From Lampropedia aestuarii (lineage in GTDB: Bacteria; Pseudomonadota; Gammaproteobacteria; Burkholderiales; Burkholderiaceae_C): 64,000 nucleotides of DNA. The notes beneath the pieces are model-generated. The model was not told the DNA's origin, did not search any database, and saw nothing but the letters and a program-made list of their open reading frames with translations. The DNA lies in NCBI RefSeq assembly GCF_004803635.1, contig NZ_SSWX01000008.1:119744-183743 (forward strand), read 5' to 3'. The position numbers were made by a program, and so were the translations under genes. Positions 51,753-61,864 of this stretch are shown in pieces; position 1 is the stretch's first letter; each line of letters opens with the position of its first letter.

Positions 51753-52634
51753 TTAATAGATTCCGATCAAGGCATTGATCCAGCCATTGATGGTGTTGGT
51801 GCCAACGACGAGCACAACAATGCCGGCGCCACCTAAAAAAGGGCCGTAGGGCATATAGCCGCCCTCTCGCAAACGCTTGCTGAACTTCAGGCCCAGCCCA
51901 ATGATGGCCCCCAGAATCGATGACAGTAAAACAATCGGCAAGATCGCCCCCAGGCCCAGCCAAGCCCCCAATGCCGCCAAGAGCTTGAAGTCACCATGCC
52001 CCATGCCATCTTTGCCCGTGACCAGCTTGAATAAAACGCACACCGACCACAGCGATATATAGCCGACCATCGCTCCTGCCAGCGCATCGCTCAGCGCTGT
52101 CCCAATGGTGCCTGACCAAGCCATCAACAGCCCTGCCCATAGCAAGGGCAGCGTCATATCATCGGGCAACAAGGTCGTGTCCCAGTCAATCATCACCAAA
52201 GCGATCATCACGGCGCAAAAACCGGCCCAGGCCGCTGCGGTGTAGCCTAGGCCCCAGCGGTAGCCACAATAGCCAAATGCCAAACCCGTCACCAACTCAA
52301 TCAACGGGTAGCGGATCCCTATCGAAGTGCCACAGCCACGGCATCGGCCTCGCAAGGCAAGATAACTCACAATCGGGATATTCTCTAGCGCCGTAATCGC
52401 ATGGCCGCACTGCCGACAGCGCGAACGCGGCAGCATCAGGTTAAAGCGCGGCTCATCAGGCTCAGGAATTTCTTTGAGCTCATAGCCTTGCTCACGCAAA
52501 TAAGCGACGCTGTCACGCTTCCAGGCGCGCTGCATCATCACCGGCAAACGGTAAATGACCACGTTCAAAAAACTGCCCACCAACAAACCCAGCACGCCAA
52601 ATAGCGCCGGCACTGACCATGTTTCGAGCATCAT
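51753..52634 (-). CDS. pilD: Type IV prepilin peptidase/N-methyltransferase PilD
   Basis: The 293-aa polytopic protein has the N-terminal LVGSFLNVVIYRLP segment and two CxxC pairs, CRQCGH and CRGCGT (zinc site of the methylase loop, residues 73-101). The aspartate-protease signatures are MIDWDTTLLPD and GMGHGDFKLLAALGAWLG. It cleaves and N-methylates type IV prepilins at the inner membrane. Its start overlaps the pilC stop by one base (TAATG), so the two are translationally coupled. Confidence 0.95.
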   Translation of the reverse strand: MMLETWSVPALFGVLGLLVGSFLNVVIYRLPVMMQRAWKRDSVAYLREQGYELKEIPEPDEPRFNLMLPRSRCRQCGHAITALENIPIVSYLALRGRCRGCGTSIGIRYPLIELVTGLAFGYCGYRWGLGYTAAAWAGFCAVMIALVMIDWDTTLLPDDMTLPLLWAGLLMAWSGTIGTALSDALAGAMVGYISLWSVCVLFKLVTGKDGMGHGDFKLLAALGAWLGLGAILPIVLLSSILGAIIGLGLKFSKRLREGGYMPYGPFLGGAGIVVLVVGTNTINGWINALIGIY

Positions 52635-53860
52635 TAAACCACTTGTCCCAGTTTGAAGATCGGCAAATACATGGAGATCACAATGCCACCAATCAGGGTG
52701 CCCAATACAACAATGATGATTGGCTCCATCAATGAAGAGAGGCCTTCGACCTTGGTATTGACTTCAGCTTCATAGTAATCGGCCGCTTTGGACAACATAT
52801 GGTCTAGCGAGCCCGACTCTTCTCCAATCGCCGCCATTTGCAGCACCATCGAGGGGAAGGCATTAGTACTGCCCATAGCAGCAGTCAAACTCGTTCCCGT
52901 TGCCACTTCTCGTTGAATTTCATCCGTCGCTTTTTTGAATTTGTAATTGCCTGAAGCCCCACCAACAGCATCCAGTGACTCAACCAAAGGCACACCAGCT
53001 GCAAACATTGTCGCAAGCGTGCGAGTCCAGCGCGCTACACTGGCCATTTCCACCAATTCGCCAAAAATAGGGAGCTTCAACATCACTTTATCGACAAAAA
53101 TTTGGACCTTTTCATTGCGTCGCCACGCTTGTATAAAAAAGTAGCTTCCTGCAGCTAGCACAATCGCTATTAGCCAGAACCATTGCACGACAAAATCGCT
53201 CATGCCCATCACAATCAATGTAGGGGCCGGAAGTTCAGCGCCAAAACCCGAAAATACTTCCTTGAACGCAGGGATTACCCATAGCATGATGACCGTTAAT
53301 ACCACGGCCGCGACCACCATCACAGCAACCGGGTACATCAGTGCAGATTTAACTTTGGATTTGATCGCCTCAGCCTTCTCCATATAAGTAGCCAAGCGAT
53401 CCAGCAAATCCTCCAAAATACCAGCAGCCTCACCGGCTTCAACCAGGTTGCAATAGAGGTTATCAAAGTACAGCGGATATTTCCTGAACGCACTGCTTAA
53501 CGATGTACCTGTCTCAACATCGGCTCGAATGTTATTGAGTAGCTTGGTCACACTGGGGTTGGGATTGCCCCGTCCAACAATATCAAACGACTGCAGCAGC
53601 GGCACACCGGCGCGCATCATGGTCGACAATTGCCGGGTAAATATGGCAATGTCGCGCCCTTTGATTTTTTTGCCTGCCTTGACTCGGTTGCGCTTGATCT
53701 TGGTGGCAAAAACCCCTTGGCGGCGTAAAGTGGCGCGCACCTGGTTTTCGCCCGAGGCCGTCATCTCACCACGCACAATGCGGGCATTGCGGTCTTTGCC
53801 CTCCCAGGCAAAAACGTAGGACTTGGTTTTATTACCCGAGCTTGCAGAGAATATGGCCAT
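52634..53860 (-). CDS. pilC: Type IV pilus inner-membrane platform protein PilC
   Basis: The 408-aa protein has two repeated T2SF domains (RQLSTMMRAGVPLLQSFDIV and WTRTLATMFAAGVPLVESLD) and three membrane helices, e.g. MVVAAVVLTVIMLWVIPAF and the C-terminal PIIIVVLGTLIGGIVISMY. PilC links the PilB motor to pilin assembly. It lies between pilB (27 bases upstream) and pilD (one-base overlap). Confidence 0.95.
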   Translation of the reverse strand: MAIFSASSGNKTKSYVFAWEGKDRNARIVRGEMTASGENQVRATLRRQGVFATKIKRNRVKAGKKIKGRDIAIFTRQLSTMMRAGVPLLQSFDIVGRGNPNPSVTKLLNNIRADVETGTSLSSAFRKYPLYFDNLYCNLVEAGEAAGILEDLLDRLATYMEKAEAIKSKVKSALMYPVAVMVVAAVVLTVIMLWVIPAFKEVFSGFGAELPAPTLIVMGMSDFVVQWFWLIAIVLAAGSYFFIQAWRRNEKVQIFVDKVMLKLPIFGELVEMASVARWTRTLATMFAAGVPLVESLDAVGGASGNYKFKKATDEIQREVATGTSLTAAMGSTNAFPSMVLQMAAIGEESGSLDHMLSKAADYYEAEVNTKVEGLSSLMEPIIIVVLGTLIGGIVISMYLPIFKLGQVV

Positions 53861-53887
53861 AGCGGTATTGATGAGTGAGCAAACGCA

Positions 53888-55603
53888 TTATTCATTGGTC
53901 ACGGCGAGCACTTCTTCCAGCGAAGTCACGCCAACTTTGACTTTTTGCAGTCCGGATTGTCGCAGCGAGCGCACGCCATCACGTTCTGACTGTGCCTGAA
54001 TTTCAAGGGCCGAGCCGTCGCTGAGAATGATGCGCTGGATCTCTTCGCTGATGGGCATCACTTGGTAAATACCAACGCGCCCTTTATATCCGTTGTTGCA
54101 CGCGGAGCAGCCTACAGGCTTATACGGAGTCCAAGAGCCATCCAAATCATCGTAGGTAAAGCCGGCGTCAATCAAGGTATCGACAGGCACATCAGCAGGC
54201 TCTTTGCAAGTATTGCATAGTCGTCTGGCCAAACGTTGGGCTGTGATCAAAATCACGCTGGACGCAATATTGAACGGCGCAATGCCCATATTGCGCAAAC
54301 GCGTCAACGTCGTCGGAGCATCATTGGTGTGCAAGGTCGACAAGACCATATGGCCAGTTTGTGCCGCTTTGATCGCAATGTCCGCTGTCTCCAAGTCGCG
54401 GATCTCGCCCACCATGATGATGTCGGGATCCTGACGCAGAAATGACTTCAAGGCGGCAGAAAACGTCAGGCCCGCTTTGTCATTGACATTGACCTGGTTC
54501 ACACCAGGCAAATTGATCTCAGAAGGATCTTCTGCCGTGGAGATATTCACCCCAGGCTTGTTGAGCAGGTTCAAGCATGAATAGAGCGAGACGGTTTTAC
54601 CCGAACCGGTCGGGCCTGTCACCAGGACCATTCCATAAGGTCGCTCAATGGCGGTGAGTAGCCGCTCCTTCTCAGCCGGCTCATAGCCCAGCGCATCAAT
54701 GCCGACTTTGGCGCTGCTGGAGTCCAGAATACGAATCACGATCTTCTCACCAAACAAGGTCGGCAACGTACTGACACGAAAATCAATCGATTTGCCACCA
54801 ATGCGCATTTTGGTGCGACCGTCTTGTGGGATACGCTTCTCAGCAATATCGAGGCGCGAAATCACCTTGATGCGAGAGGCCAGTTTGTCTTTGATCGCCG
54901 GCGGTGGCGAAGCCATCTCACGCAATTCGCCATCAATGCGAAAGCGCACCCGGTAATTGAATTCGTATGGCTCAAAATGCAAATCGGATGCCCCCATGCG
55001 GAAGGCATCGATGATCATTTTTTGTAAGAACCGGACGACGGGTGCATCATCAGGTTCACTGGCGCCACTGTCTTCAACCTCTGCAACGTCCTCCATCTCG
55101 CCAAATTCAAAATCTGAAGAGCCCGCTTCCTGGGAGTTCGATTTGGCAATCTGCTCAAGCACAGCTGCAATATGATCGCTCTTGGCAACCACCCACTCGA
55201 GCTGCGATTGGGTGGCGAACTTGATCTTTTCGGCCACTTCACGGTTGCTAGGGTCGGCACTGACAATCAGCAAACGGTTTTGCCGCTTACCCAGCACCAC
55301 CACCTTATAAGCCAGACACAACTTCAAATCCAGCAGGTTTTGCGGCAAGCGCATCGTATCGATAGCACTCAAATCCAGGTACGGCACGGCAAATACGGAA
55401 GACAGTGTTTGTGCCACCATAGCACTTGAGACAAGCTTGGTCTCAATCGCTACATCAACAAACTCTTTGCCCTCGGTATGGGCCTTTTGCACAAGCGCCT
55501 CGACTTGCTGCGCCGTCAACAATTTAGCCGCGATCAAGGCGCGTGCAACGGTGGGAATCGACATGGCAGCCGATGCCTTTTTCGCAGATTCTTCGATAGC
55601 CAT
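53888..55603 (-). CDS. pilB: Type IV pilus extension ATPase PilB
   Basis: The 571-aa protein has an N-terminal MshEN-like region (to about residue 150), followed by GSPE-type ATPase motifs. These are Walker A GPTGSGKTVSLYSCL (about 331), the Walker B/Asp box DIIMVGEIRDLETADIAIKA and the His box TGHMVLSTLHTNDAP. A tetracysteine zinc site CNTC/CSACNNGYKGRVG completes it. PilB powers pilin extrusion; MshEN domains in PilB bind c-di-GMP in some bacteria, which may link to the GGDEF-EAL protein at 15.8 kb. It is the first gene of pilB-pilC-pilD-coaE. Confidence 0.96.
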   Translation of the reverse strand: MAIEESAKKASAAMSIPTVARALIAAKLLTAQQVEALVQKAHTEGKEFVDVAIETKLVSSAMVAQTLSSVFAVPYLDLSAIDTMRLPQNLLDLKLCLAYKVVVLGKRQNRLLIVSADPSNREVAEKIKFATQSQLEWVVAKSDHIAAVLEQIAKSNSQEAGSSDFEFGEMEDVAEVEDSGASEPDDAPVVRFLQKMIIDAFRMGASDLHFEPYEFNYRVRFRIDGELREMASPPPAIKDKLASRIKVISRLDIAEKRIPQDGRTKMRIGGKSIDFRVSTLPTLFGEKIVIRILDSSSAKVGIDALGYEPAEKERLLTAIERPYGMVLVTGPTGSGKTVSLYSCLNLLNKPGVNISTAEDPSEINLPGVNQVNVNDKAGLTFSAALKSFLRQDPDIIMVGEIRDLETADIAIKAAQTGHMVLSTLHTNDAPTTLTRLRNMGIAPFNIASSVILITAQRLARRLCNTCKEPADVPVDTLIDAGFTYDDLDGSWTPYKPVGCSACNNGYKGRVGIYQVMPISEEIQRIILSDGSALEIQAQSERDGVRSLRQSGLQKVKVGVTSLEEVLAVTNE

Positions 55604-56405
55604 AGGCGTTTACTAGCAGGGTTCAAGGGGTCAATGTACGCCTGCGCAATGAAGGCGTAAGCGCATGCAAAAAATGTGTAAGACCATCATAGAGCACAAG
55701 ACACAAGTGACGGCAGAGCACAGCACAAGCGCAAATGCTTTACTAAGCCATTTTGCCAGTCCAGCCCCTGGCGAAAAAGCATCAAGCAAGATGGTTTTTG
55801 TACTCGCAATCCAACAATACACAAATGTTGACATTGTGAAATGAAACATTTTGTTTGTTTTATGGAGAGAAACTCTACCTCGATATATTTACATACAAAT
55901 AGTCTGCTTTCATTACCCAACGACTCAATATCCACTATCAGACGATACAAAAGAACGCCTCACCTCAACACCAAGGGTTATTACCAATCATTAAAAATAG
56001 TCAATAAAGCAATAAAAATCAATATCTTAGAAATATCTCCTAACATTGAATGCCGTCTTAAGCATTGCCGTTTGAGATCATACGATCGGATTGTTCTATC
56101 GAAGCCCGTGGACATTCATCACAAGATCCTGACCGTAGTTTTTGCATATGAACAACCTTGCATCGCAGACATTTTGAGAATTAGATCTCAATAAAGATTG
56201 TTAAACGATCTGCCATACTCGCGCCTTTTATTGGCCCAGAGTCAGCAAGTTGGCCTCGCATGGGTTCGCCATGCTGCATTTGCAAATGCCGACGTGTTTT
56301 TACAACACAGTCGCATTGCCACAACACAACTCGCTGGTGTGCGATTTTGCAGACAGTTCGCTGGGGCCTTGGTCTTTTATTGACGGAGATCTTGAGGTGC
56401 GAGAA
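55604..56405. other. AT-rich region between pilB and the DUF11 protein gene
   Basis: About 800 bases. The segment 55830-56210 is distinctly AT-rich compared with the window and contains one open frame on the plus strand (55841-56194, 117 aa, MKHFVCFMERNSTSIYL). It is rich in Ile, Lys, Asn and Ser with no recognised family, and I do not call it as a gene. Promoters for pilB and the DUF11 gene must lie here. No pilA-like prepilin gene is visible. Confidence 0.4.
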
Positions 56406-59400
56406 TTGATTCAATTGCGGACATTGCCGATTTGGCAGCATGTCGGTAAAACCGCCATTTGGTCCTTGATGGCCATGGGCGCTGGCAGTGCGGTTGCACA
56501 GAATGGCTTGGTGGAGGTGGTGGTGAATCACAATGCCATTCCCGAAAGTGCCACAGGCCCAGCGGGAGGCAGCTTCGCTTATGCGCCACTCGTTTCTTTG
56601 AATGCAGGGAGTGCGGCCAAGAACTTGAAGCTGACGCAAGTGTTGCCGGTGGGCGTGCGTCTAGATAGCATTGCTTTTGAGCCATCAAATGGTGGGGCAT
56701 GTTCGAGCACTGGGATGCCGTTTGACACCACAGCGGCGAACAACACCATCGCATGTGACTTGAATGACATTAACGTGCCTGGCACGGAAAACGGCATTCG
56801 TGTTTTGTTCAACGTCACAATTCCTGAGGTCGGCACCGACTGGGCAGCCTATGCCTCAGCCACTGCCGACAATGCCAGCGAAACACCCGGCAGCAACAAA
56901 GATTTAGAGCGAAGAATCACCACTACTGAGGCAGCCGACCTCGGCATTGATCTATTCGGACCAGCTGGCGGTGTAAAACAGTTCTCGCCATTCGACTATC
57001 GTATCCAGGTAAGCAACTATGGCCCGTCAGCCATTCCAGCAACTGGCAAGGTTGTTGTCGAATTCACCGTGCCTGCTGAAAGCTCTGCTGGCCAGGCCAG
57101 TGGCGCAGGCTGGAGCTGCGATCCCAACGGTGGCGATGCAGGCACCAAAATGGTTTGCAGCCACGCTGGCCCACTTGAGCGAGATACCAAGGTTGCCAAT
57201 GATTTGATCATTCCTGTAACACCACTGGCTTCTGGAGAGTTAACCGCAACTGCCAACGTCACAGGCAAAAAAGCGGGCGAGACTGATATGCCTGATGCGG
57301 TATTGACCAACAATACCAAAGTGGCCACGGTCATGGTTGAAAAAGACAATGTCGTTGATATCACAGTCGCTAAAACGGCCAGCCCAACGACAATCGACCA
57401 AACAGACGCAGCAGCAACGGTTACCTACACGATCACGCCAACACGCGTGAGTGGTGCGGATGCGCCTAACAATGTGCAGATTGTCGATCCGTTATTGGAT
57501 GCAAGAATCAGCTCATACACCCTGGCGCCAACAAACAACTGGGATTGCACAGCGTCAACAGCTAGCAAGATTGACTGCAGCTTCACAGGAGACACCACCC
57601 CAGCAGTCGGCAGCGCCTACCCCCCTGTCACCTTCACGGCCATCGTGAATCCCACAGCAGGTGGCACGGTTGAAAATACGGCCACTGTCAGTGCAGAGAA
57701 CGAGGCTGAAGGCGCGCGAAGCAACAATACCAGCACTGCCGTCGTTCACATCAGCAACCAGGTCAACCTGACGCTCAACAAAAGCGCCAGCAAATCTCCA
57801 ATCAAGGCAGGTGAAGCATTTGACTGGACGTTGAATGTACGCAACCAAGGTAGCTTGCCTGTCAAGCCAAACCAAACAATCACGCTTATCGACAATGTGC
57901 CCGAAGGCATTGAGATCACAGGTTTCAGTAACGCCAGCGGCTCCTCTGGCTGGTCATGTGCGCCAGCGGCAGTGCAAGGCCCTGCGACAGTGACATGCAC
58001 GAACAATGGCGGTCTCGCCGGCGGCAGCACTTCAGGCATTGTCTTGGCTGCCAAGGGCACGTTCAGTGGAGACAAGAGCTTTAACGAGGTTAAGAATACA
58101 GCTGCGATCACCGGCGTAGCAGGGCGTGATACCACTGGCAACCTCGAGAGCTCTGCCAATGTGAATGTTTCTGAGCACCAAGTCGACATCGGTATTGCTA
58201 AAACCCTCCTGAGCGCCGAAACCGTGGACTCTGGTGATGAAGTCACCTATCAACTCACGGTGAAAAACCACGATGCTGTAAACCCCTCAACCGGCATTAT
58301 CGTCACCGATGTGCTGAACAACTTGGTCACAGCACAAGCTGGCTGCCAATTTGACGCCAGTGGCAATTGCGAAGGCCCAGGCCAATGGCCTGTAGGCGGT
58401 TTTATCAGCGCCAACATCCTCAATCCTGTAGGTCAAGGCAGCTGCTCAGCCAATGGCAATAGCAACAGCACCTCCCGTACAGTCACTTGCAATATTGCTG
58501 AACTTGCAGCAGGCGCGACAGCAGTCATCGAGATCAAAGCAAGGCACTTTGCCGACAACGCCGATGGCAGCAATCAGCCAAAAGCAGTGACGAACCAAGC
58601 ATCCGTTCGCAGCACGGAAGTAGAAGACCCGAACTCTGACAACGATACATCCAACACGGTCACGGTCAACGTGAAGCCTAAGACAGACATCCAGGTGTTC
58701 AAAACAGCGACTCCTGAAGAAGCTGCCTTGGGTGAGCCTGTTATCTACACGCTCCATGTTTACAACGCAGGGCCATCATACGCAGCCGCAGTGAGCTTGG
58801 AAGACGCATTGCCTGGCAATGCCCATTGGATTGCCAAAGAATTTACCAACAACACTGCCGCCTGCAATGGCATTGATGACGATGCAGTTGGTCAAACGCT
58901 GGTATGCAACTGGGCTAGTCCTTTGGCACCGAACGAGCAATTTGCCATCAGTTATGCATTGCGTTCATCGCCAACAGCCGATCCTGAAAAAGATGTTTTG
59001 GATAACACGGTTGACGTTGATACCTCCACAGCCGAGCTGACAAAAGCCAACAATCGAGATACAGCGCAAGTCGCCTTGAAAAAAGCCGAGTTGGATGTGA
59101 CGATCAACATGCAGCACACAGACGATTCGTTGGTTTTGGGCAAAGAAACCGAATACACGATTACCGTGACTAATACGGGGCCGTCGTATGCAACACAAGT
59201 CAAAGTCACGGATGCCTTCCACAGCACCTTGGCTATTGGCAACAATCAATACCCCTCTTCAGCCAAGTTCAGCTATGAAGGCATGACTGAGTTGAGCCGG
59301 AGTACCAATGCCTCGGGTGCCGCTAAAGAAGACTTATTGAACGATAAATCTGTGCTGTGCGTAGATCCTGCCGTAGGCTCAATCTCTAGCAGTGGGGAGG

Positions 59401-60116
59401 ACTTGGTATGTATCTTCGATAAACTGGCCCCCAACGAGACAATTACCATCAAATTCCGCATGAAAGCGGCGGAACTCCCTGAGGGCAAGAACACAGGCAC
59501 AATTTTCCATAATGCAAAAGTTGAGTTGTTTGAAGAAGAGTTCTTGAGCAATGGCAGCGACACGCTTGTGAATAACTTCACCTCCGATCGCACATCGGCC
59601 CGACGCACTGACAGCACGCCGACTCCTACAGTGGCTGATCTGAGTTTGACCAAAGAAGCCGATTCTGAAGTCAGCAAAGACAGTCCTGCGCTCAAGGCTG
59701 GAGATCCATTGGTTTACACCCTGACAGTGACCAACCTGGGACCTGAGGTGAGTCCATCCAGCCTGGTGAAAGATACCTTGCCTGAAGGCTTGGAGTATGT
59801 AGCTGCTGCTGGGTGTGCATATGTGCCGTCAACCCGCGAGCTGACTTGTGAGGTCGGAGAGCTGACAGTAGGGGCCGATAAAGAGTTCATGGTTGAGACA
59901 ACCATTGCCATGCCTTACTCTGCAGGTCCGTTGTTGACCAATAAAGCGCAGGTGATTGCAGAGGGCGACCCCAATCCATCGAACAACGAAGATGAAACCA
60001 CCACAAAAGTGTTTGTTCCAGCAACACCAGTGCCCACTTTAGGAAGCTTGGGCATGCTGGCACTCATTGCACTTTTGGCCGCATTTGCTGTACCGTCACT
60101 GCGCAGACGCGTCTGA
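56406..60116 (+). CDS. Secreted DUF11-repeat protein with IPTL-CTERM sorting tail
   Basis: The product is about 1237 aa with a signal-like N-terminus (HVGKTAIWSLMAMGAGSAVAQ). It has roughly eight tandem DUF11/Ig-like repeats, each with a strand of the type VDITVAKTASPTTID or ADLSLTKEADSEVSK and an ITVTNTGPSYAT-like turn. A C-terminal IPTL-CTERM tail consists of VPTLGSLGMLALIALL, helix, then RRRV. The tail is a processing signal expected to be cleaved by an exosortase/archaeosortase-type enzyme. The start is uncertain: TTG at 56406 has GAGGTG upstream; GTG at 56397 has GGAG; longer frames to 56250 lack a ribosome site. A large adhesin or surface stalk is likely. A CTERM-like small protein occurs at 28.2-28.8 kb. 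Confidence 0.85.
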   Translation: MIQLRTLPIWQHVGKTAIWSLMAMGAGSAVAQNGLVEVVVNHNAIPESATGPAGGSFAYAPLVSLNAGSAAKNLKLTQVLPVGVRLDSIAFEPSNGGACSSTGMPFDTTAANNTIACDLNDINVPGTENGIRVLFNVTIPEVGTDWAAYASATADNASETPGSNKDLERRITTTEAADLGIDLFGPAGGVKQFSPFDYRIQVSNYGPSAIPATGKVVVEFTVPAESSAGQASGAGWSCDPNGGDAGTKMVCSHAGPLERDTKVANDLIIPVTPLASGELTATANVTGKKAGETDMPDAVLTNNTKVATVMVEKDNVVDITVAKTASPTTIDQTDAAATVTYTITPTRVSGADAPNNVQIVDPLLDARISSYTLAPTNNWDCTASTASKIDCSFTGDTTPAVGSAYPPVTFTAIVNPTAGGTVENTATVSAENEAEGARSNNTSTAVVHISNQVNLTLNKSASKSPIKAGEAFDWTLNVRNQGSLPVKPNQTITLIDNVPEGIEITGFSNASGSSGWSCAPAAVQGPATVTCTNNGGLAGGSTSGIVLAAKGTFSGDKSFNEVKNTAAITGVAGRDTTGNLESSANVNVSEHQVDIGIAKTLLSAETVDSGDEVTYQLTVKNHDAVNPSTGIIVTDVLNNLVTAQAGCQFDASGNCEGPGQWPVGGFISANILNPVGQGSCSANGNSNSTSRTVTCNIAELAAGATAVIEIKARHFADNADGSNQPKAVTNQASVRSTEVEDPNSDNDTSNTVTVNVKPKTDIQVFKTATPEEAALGEPVIYTLHVYNAGPSYAAAVSLEDALPGNAHWIAKEFTNNTAACNGIDDDAVGQTLVCNWASPLAPNEQFAISYALRSSPTADPEKDVLDNTVDVDTSTAELTKANNRDTAQVALKKAELDVTINMQHTDDSLVLGKETEYTITVTNTGPSYATQVKVTDAFHSTLAIGNNQYPSSAKFSYEGMTELSRSTNASGAAKEDLLNDKSVLCVDPAVGSISSSGEDLVCIFDKLAPNETITIKFRMKAAELPEGKNTGTIFHNAKVELFEEEFLSNGSDTLVNNFTSDRTSARRTDSTPTPTVADLSLTKEADSEVSKDSPALKAGDPLVYTLTVTNLGPEVSPSSLVKDTLPEGLEYVAAAGCAYVPSTRELTCEVGELTVGADKEFMVETTIAMPYSAGPLLTNKAQVIAEGDPNPSNNEDETTTKVFVPATPVPTLGSLGMLALIALLAAFAVPSLRRRV

Positions 60117-60176
60117 GCGCAGCGCCTGGTTGAAAAATGGGTCTGTTGATTGATATCAAGACCCAATCCAATCTTA

Positions 60177-60247
60177 GAAACTGTTTACGATATTTCCGCA
60201 AACCGCAAACTGCGTTGAAGTCCAAAAGGGTACGACGCGCAGCAAAA
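60177..60247 (-). repeat. MITE-like repeat, right-end fragment (E), inverted
   Basis: Read on the minus strand the segment GCTGCGCGTCGTACCCTTTT, then GGACTTCAACGCAGTTTGCG corresponds to the right third of the element at 14079. Its terminus reads AGAAACTGTTTACGATA on the plus strand from 60177. It lies 60 bases past the DUF11 gene stop. Confidence 0.65.
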
Positions 60248-60273
60248 AGAGCAGCTTAGGCTGCTCTTTTTTT
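60244..60273. terminator. Bidirectional rho-independent terminator
   Basis: AAAAAGAGCAGC pairs perfectly with GCTGCTCTTTTT around a TTAG loop, between the convergent DUF11 and thiL genes. A T-run follows on the plus strand and an equivalent run of A precedes on the other side. Confidence 0.92.
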
Positions 60274-60314
60274 ATGGCTTTGGCAGATGGCCTAATCCCA
60301 AGCACCAACGCCTC

Positions 60315-61310
60315 TCAATCGGCAGCGAAGTGGTCAAATGACGCGCCATTCAACGCCACGGCAGCACCCTGGCTATCCAGCACGTGCAAACCTTGCTCAG
60401 CCAACACCTCGCCAATGCGCGTGATGCCCATGCCCAACTCCTGGCCCAGCTCTGTTAAATAGGAGCGGAAACTCGGGTGTGCGGTAAAGAGCAGCTCATA
60501 GTCATCGCCTCCCGCCATCGCGAAGGCAATTTTTTTTGACTCACACCAGCTACTCAATTCAGAGCTTTGCCACAAACGCGGTGCTGTTTGCAGCAAAGCC
60601 GCGCCATCGACACGCGCACCGACCTTCGAAGCCTTGAGCAAATGGCCTAAATCGCCGCATAAACCATCGCTCAGGTCCATGGCACTGCTGGCCACACCAC
60701 GCAAATGCTTGCCCAAGCTCAGCCTAGGCGTAGGAGCCTCCAAGCGACGAATCAAATGCGTGCGCAGCGGCGTGTTGGCACAGCTCCATTGCGCTTGCAG
60801 CAAATGCAGACCTGCGCGAGCCTCCCCAATCGAGCCGGATACGTAGATATCGTGGCCGACTTGGGCCCCATTGCGCAGCAAGGCCTGGCCTTGCGGTATT
60901 TGTCCAAATACCGTTATGTGAATGGTCAGCGGCCCGCGTGTAGTATCGCCACCCACCAACGGGCATTCGCTGTGCGCGGCAAGCGCCAACATGCCTTGGG
61001 AGAACGGCTCCAACCAAGCCTCGTCGACCTGCGGCAAAGCCAAAGACAAGGTAAAGCCTAATGGTGCTGCACCACAAGCAGCCAAATCACTCAAATTGGT
61101 GGCCAAGGCTTTATGGCCTAAACGATAGGCATCGGTGCCCGCAAAAAAATGCCGCCCTTCGAGCAGCATGTCACTGGAGACCAGCAGTTGCGCATCGGGT
61201 GCTGGTTGCAATACCGCGCAATCATCGCCAATTCCAGTCAGCACAGCGGGCGTGTACAAGGCTTTGGCAGGCAGCGCAAAGTAGCGCTCAATCAACTCGA
61301 ACTCATTCAT
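60315..61310 (-). CDS. thiL: Thiamine-monophosphate kinase
   Basis: The 331-aa enzyme has the PurM-like fold with FELIERYFALPAKALYTPAV, GIGDDCAVLQP, SSDMLLEGRHFF and LATNLSDLAACGAAP, which bind metal and nucleotide, and SSAMDLSDGLCGDLGHLL in the second half. It phosphorylates thiamine monophosphate to thiamine diphosphate. The usual downstream pgpA is absent because a convergent gene and repeat fragment follow. apaG is 54 bases upstream on the same strand. Confidence 0.95.
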   Translation of the reverse strand: MNEFELIERYFALPAKALYTPAVLTGIGDDCAVLQPAPDAQLLVSSDMLLEGRHFFAGTDAYRLGHKALATNLSDLAACGAAPLGFTLSLALPQVDEAWLEPFSQGMLALAAHSECPLVGGDTTRGPLTIHITVFGQIPQGQALLRNGAQVGHDIYVSGSIGEARAGLHLLQAQWSCANTPLRTHLIRRLEAPTPRLSLGKHLRGVASSAMDLSDGLCGDLGHLLKASKVGARVDGAALLQTAPRLWQSSELSSWCESKKIAFAMAGGDDYELLFTAHPSFRSYLTELGQELGMGITRIGEVLAEQGLHVLDSQGAAVALNGASFDHFAAD

Positions 61311-61363
61311 ACAGGAAGGGGTATCTCAGCTATCAGCGTGCGTTAGCGTCTGCATGCACGCGA

Positions 61364-61792
61364 TCAGTGCAAAACACGCGTGTTAGCGCTGGGATTGTGA
61401 ATCGTGCCAGCGCCTCCAAGTTGCGCGGTATCGAAATAAAAAGGTGCGACCTGGCATTCGAACACATCGCCCTCGTCCGTCACGCACACAAAATGGCCCC
61501 GCATATGGCCTTGCGGAGTTGGCAGCGCGCAGCCACTCACATATTCATGGCTTTCTCCGGCTTCTATCAAGGGCTGCTCACCAACAATGCCTAAGCCGCG
61601 CACCTGCTCAACGCGCCCTTGGCCGTCTTCGATCCACCAATGCCTGGCGATGATTTGCGCGGCATGCGGGCCCTGGTTGCGTATGCGTATGTGGTAGGCA
61701 AAACGGTACTGGTTGTGTGCTGGGCTGGACTGGTGGGGCAAATAATGGGTATGCACTTCTACGTGCAGTGTGGGGTGTTGCATGTCAAGCAT
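61364..61792 (-). CDS. apaG: ApaG protein
   Basis: The 142-aa protein shows the ApaG/DUF525 fold signatures [40 protein letters not shown] and [19 protein letters not shown]. ApaG is a beta-sandwich protein of uncertain role linked to ApaH and Ap4A turnover in enterobacteria. A second in-frame ATG three codons downstream (61783) is an alternative start. It is divergent from rpe, a conserved pairing. Confidence 0.93.
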   Translation of the reverse strand: MLDMQHPTLHVEVHTHYLPHQSSPAHNQYRFAYHIRIRNQGPHAAQIIARHWWIEDGQGRVEQVRGLGIVGEQPLIEAGESHEYVSGCALPTPQGHMRGHFVCVTDEGDVFECQVAPFYFDTAQLGGAGTIHNPSANTRVLH

Positions 61793-61864
61793 GGTAGCGT
61801 GTCTGCTCGATTGCGGTGGGCCCCTCTAGGTGAATCACTGTATTTTTTGCGACAATGTCGCCCT

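Noticed and set aside
55841..56194. 117-aa plus-strand open frame as a gene
   Set aside because: AT-rich composition, no clear ribosome site and no recognised family; kept only as a note on the intergenic region.
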